From: Olsenella sp. An293
GTDB taxonomy: Bacteria > Actinomycetota > Coriobacteriia > Coriobacteriales > Atopobiaceae
NCBI RefSeq assembly: GCF_002159495.1
Contig: NZ_NFIT01000002.1
Location: 124,001-188,000, forward strand
Direction of reading: 5' to 3'
DNA length: 64,000 nucleotides
The notes beneath the pieces are model-generated. The model saw nothing but the letters and a program-made list of their open reading frames with translations, ran no database searches and was not told where the DNA came from. Positions 27,283-39,390 of this stretch are shown here, one piece after another (within the stretch, counting starts at the first letter, position 1; the number at the start of each line of letters is the position of its first letter). The position numbers and the translations under genes are program-made.

Positions 27283-27936
27283 ATGATGGAGGAGTTTGAG
27301 CTGGGAACGCCCGCGCTGGTGTGCCGATGGCGGCTCGCCGCGCGCACGCTGCCGCTTGAGAACCGCCACCTTCGGGCGCTCTCGCAGCGGCACGTTGCCG
27401 GAAAGGCCGTCTCGACGGGCCTTGTGGCCTGGGCGAAGCAGCACATCGAGTGGACGCTCGCCGAGGGCGCGGCGGACCAGCCCGACGGGGTCCTCATGCT
27501 CGTCATGGACGAGCGCGGCCGGGCCGCTATGACCGTCGGACCCTACGAGGAGCTTCCCGATCGCTCGCTCGCGGAGCTCGCCGACCGCGCCCTCGCGGCG
27601 CGGCGGGAGGCCGCCGTCACGGGGGTTTCCCCGGAGTCTTTGTGGGTCGTCCGCAACGGCGCTCTCGTGTGGGGCGCCGAGCCTGACGAGCTTGCGTCCG
27701 GCGCGGCGTCGCTTGTCGTCGACCTTGCCCATACGCTGGGGATCTCCGTGGAGCGAGCGCCGCGACTCGCCGATGCCGCCCGAGCCGGGGAGGTCGCGCT
27801 CGACGAGGCGCTGCTTGTCTCTGACGAGCACGGGCCCGTTGCTGCCGATGGCCTGGGCGGGCCCGTCGCAGAGCGTCTCGCCCGGGGCTACGCCACGCTG
27901 CTCGAGCGCGCGGCGCGCCGGCCCCTTGGCGCATAA
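27283..27936 (+). CDS. Short class IV aminotransferase-like protein
   Basis: 217-residue protein resembling the C-terminal two thirds of PLP fold-type IV enzymes (BCAT, ADC lyase). Recognisable segments are LMLVMDERG, SLWVVRNGALVWG, LAHTLGISVERAPRL and the end EALLVSDEHGPVAADGLGGPVAERL. A candidate PLP lysine is in VAGKAVSTGL. The N-terminal domain is much shorter than in full enzymes (about 280-300 residues), so it may be inactive or specialised. ATG 27283 follows GGAGGAG. It starts 74 bp after purH. Confidence 0.5.
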   Translation: MMEEFELGTPALVCRWRLAARTLPLENRHLRALSQRHVAGKAVSTGLVAWAKQHIEWTLAEGAADQPDGVLMLVMDERGRAAMTVGPYEELPDRSLAELADRALAARREAAVTGVSPESLWVVRNGALVWGAEPDELASGAASLVVDLAHTLGISVERAPRLADAARAGEVALDEALLVSDEHGPVAADGLGGPVAERLARGYATLLERAARRPLGA

Positions 27937-27945
27937 GGGCGACGC

Positions 27946-28626
27946 TCAGCCCTCCGCCGCGGAGAGGCTCCACGCCGCGGCCGCCTCGGAGCAGATGAGC
28001 TCGAGGTCCCACGTGCGCATGCTGCGCCCGACGCTGTTCGAGTCGTGGACGACGGCCTTGCCGTCCGCCCCCAGCCGCTCGATGACGATGAAGTGCCCGA
28101 TCTCGGTGAAGGTGCCCGGGTTCATCACGCAGACGACGGGGTTTCCCGCCTCGAGGGACTCGCGCATCGCGTCGGCGGTCGCATAGATCATGGAGCCCGA
28201 GAGCCCCAGCTCGGCGGCTCCCTCGCTCATGAGGGTCCAGGACGACCCCTCTCCGTCGGTCGCGTAGCCGCCCTCGGTGCTGAACTCCGCCATCTGCACG
28301 GGGTCGAGGTCGGTGTTGCCGGTGAGATAGACGTAGACCATCGAGAGCGCCGTCGGCCCGCAGCCGGTCTTGGCGAACTTGCCGCCCGCGTAGTCCGCGT
28401 CCGACCACTGCGGGTCGATCTGGTAGAGGTAGGGCATGACGCCCTTGCGCCACTCGTCGCGCGGCGTGCTCTCCACGGTGGGCTCGTCGGCGTGCGCGAT
28501 CTCGACAGGGTCCGTGGCGACGGGCTCCTCCTGCTTGCCCTCGCACCCCAGAAGGGTCGTCGTGGCGAGAAGGGCCACGAGCAGCAGCGCCGGCCAGCGC
28601 CGCGTTCCCCTGCGGTCTCGTCTCAC
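27946..28626 (-). CDS. C39-like cysteine peptidase lipoprotein
   Basis: 226-residue exported protein. A basic N-terminus, hydrophobic stretch and LLGC lipobox predict lipid anchoring. The papain-like C39_2 domain shows the oxyanion Gln in YQIDPQWSD, nucleophile Cys in TGCGPTALSM, His in GHFIVIERLG and Asp/Asn in VHDSNS. Role could be peptide or amide cleavage at the cell surface. I chose GTG 28626 because GAGGGGG lies upstream; GTG 28647 is also possible. It converges on the aminotransferase-like gene with 9 bp between stops. Confidence 0.75.
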   Translation of the reverse strand: MRRDRRGTRRWPALLLVALLATTTLLGCEGKQEEPVATDPVEIAHADEPTVESTPRDEWRKGVMPYLYQIDPQWSDADYAGGKFAKTGCGPTALSMVYVYLTGNTDLDPVQMAEFSTEGGYATDGEGSSWTLMSEGAAELGLSGSMIYATADAMRESLEAGNPVVCVMNPGTFTEIGHFIVIERLGADGKAVVHDSNSVGRSMRTWDLELICSEAAAAWSLSAAEG

Positions 28627-28668
28627 GCGCACCCCCTCTCGTCGCACTGCTCAGCGGCGATTCTACCA

Positions 28669-28692
28669 CGGGGCGTGCGCCCGGGCGCCCCG
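28669..28692. repeat. GC-rich hairpin upstream of the C39-like gene
   Basis: CGGGGCG (28669-28675) pairs with CGCCCCG (28686-28692). The rest of the 28648-28942 gap is a mildly AT-rich stretch (28705-28800) and the nifJ promoter and leader; no gene is seen in it. Confidence 0.4.
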
Positions 28693-28807
28693 TCCGAGGG
28701 CACGGAGCGTAATTCCTAGAAAAGAGTAGGTTTTATCAGCGCTTTGTTAGCCCGCGCCCTCCTTCCGAAAAAAGGCAACGCTCGGCGAAAAATGCTACGC
28801 GGATACC

Positions 28808-28836
28808 GTGCCAACCGCCCTGCGGGAGGGTACACT
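28808..28836 (+). promoter_or_regulatory. Likely nifJ promoter
   Basis: GTGCCA (28808-28813), a 17-bp spacer and TACACT (28831-28836). The predicted leader is about 100 nt and contains a small GGGGGC/GCCCCC hairpin before the ribosome site GGAGAGG. Confidence 0.6.
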
Positions 28837-28942
28837 GTGACCATGCGTGGGCCCATGGCCCGACTCAGTCATGCGTCTTATGGGTGAGTTCACGCTGGGG
28901 GCCCGACGCCCCCGCCATCCGTCACACGACGAAGGAGAGGAT

Positions 28943-32479
<3,537 letters not shown>

Positions 32480-32520
32480 CTTCCGGCGCGAGTTCCTCTC
32501 GCTGAGCTCATAGCGTGAGC

Positions 32521-32553
32521 AAGGGCCCCCGACGCTGTTCGGGGGCCCTTTTT
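32521..32553 (+). terminator. nifJ terminator
   Basis: Perfect 12-bp stem (32521-32532 with 32539-32550), 6-nt loop, followed by TTTTT. Confidence 0.92.
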
Positions 32554-32590
32554 GCGCGGCGCCGGGGCGTCTTCGCCGACGCTCGAGGCG

Positions 32591-32715
32591 AACTCCGGGA
32601 TTTCTGTACACTGCGGCCGCCGGAGGAGGGGCAAGAAGAACCATCGAGCTCCTGAGCAGGCAAAACGCGGAACCCTCGTTCAAGGGCCCGCGCAGTGTAC
32701 AGAAAACTCAGAGTT
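32591..32715. repeat. 25-nt inverted repeat with 75-nt spacer
   Basis: Arms 32591-32615 and 32691-32715 are complementary at 22 of 25 bases, with an identical 15-base core (TTTCTGTACACTGCG). The element lies between the nifJ terminator and the convergent murT-gatD stop, with no other gene in the gap. It belongs to the set of long-arm intergenic repeats in this window. Confidence 0.75.
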
Positions 32716-32743
32716 TGTTGGGCTTCTCGTTCGCGGCGGGGCG

Positions 32744-34891
32744 CTAGTGCGTGGCGATCTTCATCGCGACGTCGTGGGCGAGGCGCTCGATGTCGTCCGC
32801 CAGCGGCGTGAGCTCGACGTCGACCCCGCGGCGGCGCAGGGCGCGCGCGATCAGCCAGTCGGTGACGCCGGGGTTCTTGGGCAGGATCGGGCCGTGGAGG
32901 TAGGTGCCCACGACGCCGTCGTGCAGCACGCCCTCGCCGCCGTCCTCGCCGTTGTTCCCGGTCCCACGGACCAGGGCGCTTCCCAGGGGCTTCTCGCCCG
33001 CCCCCAGCACGGTGCGACCGGCATGGTTCTCAAAGCCCACGATGGGCTCGGGACAGACCTCGGAACGAATGGCAACGTTGCCAATGAGGCGCGTGTCTCC
33101 CGCCGTGGTCTCGATGTCCAGCACGTGCAGGCCCTCGACGCGCTCCTCGCCCATCATGTAGTAGTGGCCGAGCAGCTGGTAGCCGCCGCAGATGGCAAGG
33201 AGGACGCCACCGTCGGCGACGTAGGTCGCGAGCTTCTCGTGCTGCCCCTGGAGCTCGTGGCACACGGCCAGCTGATCGCGGTCCGCGCCGCCGCCCAGGA
33301 GCACCACGTCTGCGTCAGAGAGGTCGAGCTCCTGGCCCATGAGGACCTGGTCCACGCGGCAGGGGATGCCGCGCCAGGCGCAGCGCTTGGAGAGCGAGGC
33401 GATGTTGCCGCCGTCGCCGTAGAGGTTGAGCGCGTCGGGGTAGAGGTGCACGATGCGAAGCGGCCGGTCCAGGGCCACGTGCGCCGTCTCCTCGCGCTCG
33501 ATCCAGGAGACCGCCTCCGCCGTGACCTGCAGGGCGGGGGCCTTCCAGGAGCTGGCAAGTCGTTCGAGCTCGGCAACCACGGGCGGGAAGGCGGTGTAGT
33601 TGGCGATCACATGGAGCTTCTCGCCTGCGTCGACGAAGCGCAGGGCGTCCTCGACGCCCTCGATGAGCTCGATTGGGCAGCCCAGCTCGGCGTACTTCAC
33701 GCGCACGGCCATGTCCTCGCGACGCGTGCCGCCCACGCAGACGCAGCGCAGGTCGGAGAGGTCGCGCAGGCGCTCGAGGTCGATGTCCCAGATCCACGAG
33801 ACGTCGTGGCCGTCCGCGTCGTTGTCGTTGAGAAAGAGGGCGAGGTAGCGGCCGTCGTCCGCGCGAACCTGCTGGATCATGCGGTTGAAGCCGGTGGGGT
33901 TCTTCGCGAGGTTGCTCACGACGGAGTAGCCGCCGTCGAGCGCATACGTCTTGCCGCGCCCGCTCGCGGGCTCGTAGGCATCGAGCACCGCTTGGAAGCC
34001 GTCCGCGCTCCCGCCGCCAAGGAGGCACGCCACGAGGGCGGCCATCACGTTGTAGACCATGTAGAGGCCGTTGTAGCGGGTGCGGACGTGGTGGCGGACG
34101 ATCTTCTCGCCGCGGCGGTCCTCGACGTCGAACTCGTACCCGCCGCAGGCGAGCGTCACGTTGACAGCGGCAAACGCGAGCTCGGGGCGCTCCCAGCCGC
34201 ACTCCGGGCAGCGGTACTTGCCCAGCTGGCCGTAGTGGACGTAGTCGTAATCGAGCGGCGCGTTGCACTTGGCACAGAAGCGGCTGTCGGAGATGCGGTC
34301 CGCCTCCAGGCCGGTGGGCTCGTCTATGCCAAAGGGCACGCCCGGGTTGTCCACGCGCGCCGCGATGGAGGCGCAGAGCGGGTCGTCGGCGTTGTAGGCG
34401 ATCGCCGTCTCGGGCGCGCGGCGCAGCGCCTCGGCGATCACGTCCTGCGTGTGGTCGATCTCGCCGTAACGGTCGAGCTGATCGCGGAAGAGGTTGAGAA
34501 GAACGAGCGCGCGCGGCCGCAGGCGGGGAAGCACGCGCACGGTGTAGAGCTCGTCGCACTCGAAGCATCCCACGCGCGGGCGCTCCGCGCGCGTCTCGAC
34601 GAGCGCGGAGGCGATGCCGGACTCCATGTTGTTGCCGGCGCGGTTGCACGCGACGCGCTCGCCGCGCGCGCCGAGCGCGTCGGCCGCGAGGCCCGTTGTC
34701 GTGGTCTTGCCGTTGGTGCCGGTCACCACCACCGAGCGCTCGAGCGCGTCTCCCAGAGAGCCGATGATCCCCGGCGCGATCTTGAGCGCCACGGCGCCCG
34801 GCGCGTTGCCGCCGCCCCGGTGAAGGAGGCGGGTCGTCCCCCAGCGCGCGGCGTCGGCCGCGAGGCAGGCGATTCTCACGCGAGGGTTCAT
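32744..34891 (-). CDS. murT-gatD: Lipid II isoglutaminyl synthase, MurT and GatD fused
   Basis: 715-residue fusion. The first 470 or so residues are MurT: the Mur ligase P-loop VVVTGTNGKTTTT, a four-cysteine zinc ribbon (CAKC...CPEC) inserted in the central domain, and the C-terminal DUF1727. The rest (from nt about 33470) is GatD, a class I glutamine amidotransferase with nucleophile Cys in LLAICGGYQLLG and His in VGTYLHGPI. The pair amidates D-glutamate of the peptidoglycan stem peptide and is normally two proteins from overlapping genes. ATG 34891 has AAAGGAG 7 nt upstream. Divergent from queT. Confidence 0.92.
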   Translation of the reverse strand: MNPRVRIACLAADAARWGTTRLLHRGGGNAPGAVALKIAPGIIGSLGDALERSVVVTGTNGKTTTTGLAADALGARGERVACNRAGNNMESGIASALVETRAERPRVGCFECDELYTVRVLPRLRPRALVLLNLFRDQLDRYGEIDHTQDVIAEALRRAPETAIAYNADDPLCASIAARVDNPGVPFGIDEPTGLEADRISDSRFCAKCNAPLDYDYVHYGQLGKYRCPECGWERPELAFAAVNVTLACGGYEFDVEDRRGEKIVRHHVRTRYNGLYMVYNVMAALVACLLGGGSADGFQAVLDAYEPASGRGKTYALDGGYSVVSNLAKNPTGFNRMIQQVRADDGRYLALFLNDNDADGHDVSWIWDIDLERLRDLSDLRCVCVGGTRREDMAVRVKYAELGCPIELIEGVEDALRFVDAGEKLHVIANYTAFPPVVAELERLASSWKAPALQVTAEAVSWIEREETAHVALDRPLRIVHLYPDALNLYGDGGNIASLSKRCAWRGIPCRVDQVLMGQELDLSDADVVLLGGGADRDQLAVCHELQGQHEKLATYVADGGVLLAICGGYQLLGHYYMMGEERVEGLHVLDIETTAGDTRLIGNVAIRSEVCPEPIVGFENHAGRTVLGAGEKPLGSALVRGTGNNGEDGGEGVLHDGVVGTYLHGPILPKNPGVTDWLIARALRRRGVDVELTPLADDIERLAHDVAMKIATH

Positions 34892-34926
34892 CCGGGCTCC
34901 TTTCCGTGGGCTTTGCCGTCGCAGCA

Positions 34927-34990
34927 ATACTAGCATGCGCGCCAGGTGCCGGCGTCAACTTGGCCGTCGTGCCTGCGACTCTGCTAGTAT
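34927..34990. promoter_or_regulatory. Divergent promoters of murT-gatD and queT
   Basis: An extended -10 TGCTAGTAT occurs on both strands: TAGTAT at 34985-34990 for queT and, on the minus strand, at 34932-34927 for murT-gatD. TTG-starting -35 candidates lie 19-20 bp upstream of each (34960 plus, 34958 minus). The queT leader is about 120 nt with two small GC hairpins; I could not match it to a preQ1 riboswitch. Confidence 0.5.
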
Positions 34991-35116
34991 CTGTTCTGTC
35001 GTGCCTGCGGGGATGCTTCTTTTGGAGTGCTTTCCACCGGGATCCCGCTGGTCGCGGGCTCGACACGCCCCTCGCGGGCGTCCAGCAAAGCCCTCCGAAG
35101 GAAAGAGAGAACAACC

Positions 35117-35743
35117 ATGGGCAACGCCACCGCAAACATCGCCGCCACGACCGAGGACCGCACGAGAAGAACGGTCCGCACGGGCATGATCGCCGCCGCA
35201 TACGCGGCCCTCACGCTCGTGACGCTGCTGTTCCTCGGCGCGCTCGCATGGGGTCCCGTGCAGTTCAGGGTCTCCGAGGCGCTCTGCGCGCTCGCCCTGT
35301 TCACGGCGGATGCCGTCCCCGGCCTCGCCCTCGGCTGCGCGCTCGCCAACCTCGCCAACATCGTGCTCTCCGGCACGGGCATGCTCGGCATGCTCGACGT
35401 CGTCTTCGGCACGCTCGCCACGGCTCTCGGCGCCTGGTTCACGTGGCGCAACCGCAGGCGCCCGGCCCTCGCGCTGCTTGGTCCCGTGATCGCCAACGCC
35501 CTCATCGTTCCCGCGTACCTGCCGCTCATGCTGCAGGGCGTGGGCTACTACACCATCCCGTTCACCAACATCGCCATCGACGGCGCCTATCCCGCGATGT
35601 ACGCCTTTGGCCTCGTGGCTACGGGCCTCGGCGAGGCGGTCGTCATGTACGTGCTCGGGCTCCCGCTTGCCCGCTCCCTCGCCAAGACACCACTGTTCCG
35701 GCAGCTTGCCGGGGGCGGCCATCCCGGCGGCGAGGTCGAGTGA
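35117..35743 (+). CDS. queT: QueT-family transporter (queuosine precursor or related)
   Basis: 208-residue integral membrane protein of the QueT family of ECF-type substrate-binding components. After a charged N-terminus it has five to six hydrophobic helices with typical sequences GPVQFRVSEALCALALFT and IAIDGAYPAMYAFG. It would import queuine or preQ1 together with a general energy-coupling module encoded elsewhere. ATG 35117; upstream in-frame starts lack a ribosome site. Its TGA overlaps the next start as GTGA. Queuosine use is supported by gluQ in the same window. Confidence 0.88.
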   Translation: MGNATANIAATTEDRTRRTVRTGMIAAAYAALTLVTLLFLGALAWGPVQFRVSEALCALALFTADAVPGLALGCALANLANIVLSGTGMLGMLDVVFGTLATALGAWFTWRNRRRPALALLGPVIANALIVPAYLPLMLQGVGYYTIPFTNIAIDGAYPAMYAFGLVATGLGEAVVMYVLGLPLARSLAKTPLFRQLAGGGHPGGEVE

Positions 35744-37230
35744 GCCCCGTCGTCGTCATACCGTCCTACTGGGCGGAGGGGGACCAGCCCGGGGCCCTCG
35801 GGGAGCGCGGCGTCTATGACTACACGACGCCGATAGACAAGCCGCTCCCCGAGCTCGAGACCTGCCTCTCCTCCCTCGAGCGGGTGCGCGGCGTCATCCG
35901 CGTCATCGTGCTCGTCGTCTGCCCGCCGGAGTGCGAGGACTCCGCCCGCGCCCGCGTCGAGAGCATCTGCCGGGCGCACCCCTCGCTCAACCCGCTCATC
36001 GTGGGCGCTCGCGAGGCCGCTCACGTGGAACGCGCGGTGGGCCGGCTCGCCCATCACCTCACGGGCGAGACCGTCGCCCTGCGCGGCTACGGGGCGATCA
36101 AGAACATGGGCCTTGCCGTGGCGGCCGTCTTTGGCCACGACGTGGTGGTCTTTCTCGATGACGACGAGGTGGTGCTCGACGAGGACTTCCTCATCAACGC
36201 GGTCTACGGTCTGGGGTCGCTCACCAGGCAGAACCTGCGGGTTCTCATCAAGAGCGGCTTTTTCGTCGACGGCTTTGACAGCCCCTACGCCGAGCCCTCG
36301 GAGGAGTGGAGCGAGCGGTACTGGTCAAAGGCGGCCGAATTCAACCGCGTGATGGAGCGCGCCCAGACCTCCGCGACGCGCGTCACGCGCTCCAACCACC
36401 TCTGCGGCGGGTGCTGCGCCCTGCACGCCGAGGCGTGGTCGCGCGTCCCCTTTGACCCCTACATCACGCGCGGCGAGGACCTCGACTACGTCCTGAACGC
36501 CCGTGCGTTTGGGCTGGACGTGTGGTTTGACAACGCGTGGTTCGTGCACCTGCAGCCGCCCGAGGAGACCGCGCCCATGCCCTCGATCTTCATGCAGGAC
36601 GTCCACCGCTGGCTCTACGAATACCGCAAGCTCGACGCCCTCAACGCCCGACGCGACCTGCGCACCATCACGCCGGAGTCCCTCAGGCCCTATCCGGGCA
36701 AGTGGCTCTCGCCGGACGTGCGCCGCCGCGTGTTCCAGACGGCGCTGCGCCGCCTCATCATGGGGCCGGATCGCCTTTCCTACCTGCGCATCATTACGCG
36801 CGGCAGGCTCGAGGCCGACCGCTTCGCCCAGGCGGCGAGCACGCGCTACCTGTCCTTTGCGATGATGTGGCCCTCCATCGTCGCCTCGCTCTGGGAGGAC
36901 CCCCTGCTTCAGGGCGCCCTCCGTCAGACGGGCGAGGTCAGGCCGCTCGCGTTCGTCGCCGAGAAGGACGAGGCGGGGCTCGAGGGGGCCGGCGAGCCGG
37001 GCGACGTCGCGCCCGACGTGGACGCCGACACCGCCGACCTCGCCGCTGGCGCGCCTGCGGACCTCGCCGCCGACACCGCCGACCTCGCTGCTGGCGCGCC
37101 TGCGGACCTCGCCGCCGACACCGCCGACCTTGTCGCCGACGCCGCCGATCAGGACACCGCGCCCGACCTCGCCGTCGACCTCGGTGACACCGGCGCCATT
37201 CTTGTCGATCAGCCCGAGGAGGGCCAATGA
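35740..37230 (+). CDS. GT2-like glycosyltransferase with acidic repeat tail
   Basis: 496-residue protein. A GT-A nucleotide-sugar-binding fold is suggested by VVVIPSYWAEGD, the metal-binding VVFLDDDEVV and a later GEDLDYVLNARAFGLDVWF. Residues about 430-490 are low complexity, with two and a third copies of a 15-residue repeat (DTADLAAGAPADLAA). No signal peptide is seen, so it probably acts on the inner face of the membrane. GTG start overlaps queT by GTGA and its stop overlaps the LytS-like gene by ATGA. Acceptor and donor are unknown. Confidence 0.75.
   Translation: MSPVVVIPSYWAEGDQPGALGERGVYDYTTPIDKPLPELETCLSSLERVRGVIRVIVLVVCPPECEDSARARVESICRAHPSLNPLIVGAREAAHVERAVGRLAHHLTGETVALRGYGAIKNMGLAVAAVFGHDVVVFLDDDEVVLDEDFLINAVYGLGSLTRQNLRVLIKSGFFVDGFDSPYAEPSEEWSERYWSKAAEFNRVMERAQTSATRVTRSNHLCGGCCALHAEAWSRVPFDPYITRGEDLDYVLNARAFGLDVWFDNAWFVHLQPPEETAPMPSIFMQDVHRWLYEYRKLDALNARRDLRTITPESLRPYPGKWLSPDVRRRVFQTALRRLIMGPDRLSYLRIITRGRLEADRFAQAASTRYLSFAMMWPSIVASLWEDPLLQGALRQTGEVRPLAFVAEKDEAGLEGAGEPGDVAPDVDADTADLAAGAPADLAADTADLAAGAPADLAADTADLVADAADQDTAPDLAVDLGDTGAILVDQPEEGQ
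37027..37131 (+). repeat. 45-bp in-frame tandem repeat in the glycosyltransferase gene
   Basis: Copies at 37027-37071 and 37072-37116 differ at one base, and a partial third copy runs to about 37131. Each unit encodes 15 Ala/Asp-rich residues, so length changes keep the frame. Confidence 0.85.
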
Positions 37231-38591
37231 GGGAGCATCCGGTCATTCCCCGCCGCGTGGTGGGGGTTCTTCTCGTCCTCTGCGCCATCGCGCTTGCCGT
37301 GCTGCTCACCTGGAGCATCGGCGACGGGCTGCTCGTGGGTGCCGCCCTTGCCGGCTGCGGTCTCGCCGCCATCATCGTATTGGGCGGCGCGCTGAGCGTG
37401 GCTCCGGTCGACTCGCGCTCCGAGGCAACGGAGCGCACCCTGCGCGTGGCCACCAATACGCTGAGCCACCTGCGCGGCGGCCTCACCGTCGAGAACGCCC
37501 GGGCCCTCTGCGCGCTGCTGTTGCCCGAGACCAACGCCGACGGCATCGCCATCACCGACCGCGCCAAGGTCCTCGCCTACGAGGGCTCGATCAAGACCCC
37601 CTTCGTCGCGGGGACCGCGAACGCCCGCCCCACGCTCGAGGTGCTCGAGAGCGGCCGCATGGAGACCTTTGTCTCGGTGGACGAGGACAGCCAGGACGTG
37701 CGGGGCTTCTCGATGGGAAGCCGTCAGGACGGGCACGCCTTCGGCATCATCGTGCCGCTGGCCGTGCAGGAGCGAACGGTTGGCGCCATCAAGTTCTACT
37801 ACCGGCGCGACCTCGACATCGATCGCACGCAGCTGGCCATCGCCGAGGGGCTGGGCATGCTGCTCTCCACGCAGCTCTCCTCCTATGAGCTCGACAAGCA
37901 GGCCGAGCTCACGGCCCGTGCCGAGGTCAAGGCGCTTCAGGCGCAGATCAACCCGCACTTTCTCTTCAACACCCTCAACACCATCGCCTCGTTCACGCGC
38001 ACCAACCCCACCAAGGCACGCGACCTGCTGCGCGAGTTCTCGACCTTCTACCGCCGGACGCTCGAGAGCTCCGAGAAGACCCTCATCCCGCTCTCACAGG
38101 AGCTCGAGCAGACTAGGCGCTACCTCAAGATCGAGAAGGCGCGCTTTGGCGAGGACCGCATCGTCGAGACCGAGCACGTCGAGGCCGGCTGCGGCGAGCT
38201 CGGCGTGCCGTCGTTTCTCATCCAGCCCATCGTCGAGAACGCCGTTCGCCACGCCATGCGCGACGAGGGTGCGCTTCACGTTGATGTTCAGGTTGCAAGC
38301 GACGGTGATGATATCCTTATTGCCGTTGCGGACGACGGCCTGGGCATGGACAAGGAGGCCGCCGACCGGCTGCTCGCCGGGGCGACGGAGCCCAGGCCCG
38401 AGCACGTCGACGGCAAGAGCTCCGGGACGGGCATGGCGCTCCGCAACGTCGCCGAGCGCGTGGAGCGCTTCTTTGGCGTGGGCTCGGGCGTCGAGATCGT
38501 GTCCAAGCCCGGCGAGGGCACGTGCGTGACGCTTCGTCTCGTGGGCGCCAGAAGAAGGCTGGCGCGTGCGGGACGGCGCGGAAAAGAATAG
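37227..38591 (+). CDS. LytS-type sensor histidine kinase
   Basis: 454-residue sensor kinase. Two N-terminal helices (about 11-55) anchor it, and a GAF-like domain (about 80-225) precedes the HisK_N region with phospho-His244 in QAQINPHFLFNTLN. The HATPase follows, with VENAVRHAMR and DDGLGMD. Unlike classical LytS it lacks the six-helix 5TM-Lyt module. ATG overlaps the glycosyltransferase stop. Its partner LytTR regulator follows after 70 bp. Operon position suggests that it senses envelope or metabolite state tied to queT and the glycosyltransferase (inference). Confidence 0.9.
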   Translation: MREHPVIPRRVVGVLLVLCAIALAVLLTWSIGDGLLVGAALAGCGLAAIIVLGGALSVAPVDSRSEATERTLRVATNTLSHLRGGLTVENARALCALLLPETNADGIAITDRAKVLAYEGSIKTPFVAGTANARPTLEVLESGRMETFVSVDEDSQDVRGFSMGSRQDGHAFGIIVPLAVQERTVGAIKFYYRRDLDIDRTQLAIAEGLGMLLSTQLSSYELDKQAELTARAEVKALQAQINPHFLFNTLNTIASFTRTNPTKARDLLREFSTFYRRTLESSEKTLIPLSQELEQTRRYLKIEKARFGEDRIVETEHVEAGCGELGVPSFLIQPIVENAVRHAMRDEGALHVDVQVASDGDDILIAVADDGLGMDKEAADRLLAGATEPRPEHVDGKSSGTGMALRNVAERVERFFGVGSGVEIVSKPGEGTCVTLRLVGARRRLARAGRRGKE

Positions 38592-38661
38592 ACTGTGTGA
38601 CGGCGGCGGGCCGCGCAATCGTGAGACGGGGACTCCGCCGAGAACGTGAAAGGGACGCACC

Positions 38662-39378
38662 ATGCGCGCGATGATCGTAGACGACGAGGCACCCGCCCGC
38701 TCCGAGCTCAAGTTCCTGCTCGAGGAGACCGGCAGGGTCGACGCCATCATGGAGGCGTCGAGCGCCCGCGAGGCCGTCGAGAAGCTGATGGAGGCAAAGG
38801 CCGACGTCATGTTCCTCGACATCCAGATGCCCAAGACCTCGGGCATGCAGCTCGCCGAGGCGCTTCATCGCCTGAAGAACCCGCCCGCGATCGTCTTTGT
38901 GACCGCCTACAGCGAGTATGCCCTCGAGGCCTTCGAGGTGGATGCCATCGACTACCTGATGAAGCCCGTGGACCCGGAGCGTCTCGCCCAGGCCCTCGAC
39001 AAGGTGCAGGCCCGCTCCAAGCCCCAGCCCCAGAGCCACTCCTCCGTGGAGCGCATTCCGGTGGTCAAGAGCGGCCGCAAGGTTCTCGTGCCCATCGACC
39101 AGATCCGCTACATCGAGGCCAAGGACGACTACTCCTGCATCTACACGGCCGACGACCGTTTCCTCTCCACGATCTCGCTCGCCAAGCTCGAGCAGAAGCT
39201 CGCCCCGCACGGCTTCTTCCGCGTGCACCGCGGCTACATCGTGAACCTCGAGTTCGTCGAGGACGTCGAGGTCATCTCCTCCGGCATCCTCCAGCTCGGC
39301 ATCAACGGGATCGAGGGCAAGAAGATCTCCGTCTCGCGCCGCCGCGTCGTCGCGCTCAAGCGCGCGCTCGGCCTCTAG
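38662..39378 (+). CDS. LytTR-family response regulator
   Basis: 238-residue regulator. The receiver has VDDEAPAR, phospho-Asp53 in MFLDIQMPKTSG and Lys in YLMKPVDPERL. The LytTR DNA-binding domain (about 135-235) has IRYIEAKDDYSCIYT and FFRVHRGYIVNLEFV. Such regulators usually bind paired direct repeats. It follows the LytS-like kinase and forms its cognate pair. Confidence 0.93.
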   Translation: MRAMIVDDEAPARSELKFLLEETGRVDAIMEASSAREAVEKLMEAKADVMFLDIQMPKTSGMQLAEALHRLKNPPAIVFVTAYSEYALEAFEVDAIDYLMKPVDPERLAQALDKVQARSKPQPQSHSSVERIPVVKSGRKVLVPIDQIRYIEAKDDYSCIYTADDRFLSTISLAKLEQKLAPHGFFRVHRGYIVNLEFVEDVEVISSGILQLGINGIEGKKISVSRRRVVALKRALGL

Positions 39379-39390
39379 CTTGGGGCTCGC

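Noticed and set aside
34981-35116. preQ1 riboswitch in the queT leader
   Set aside because: The leader has small GC hairpins but I could not find the A-rich preQ1-I tail or the preQ1-II fold. A covariance-model search would decide.
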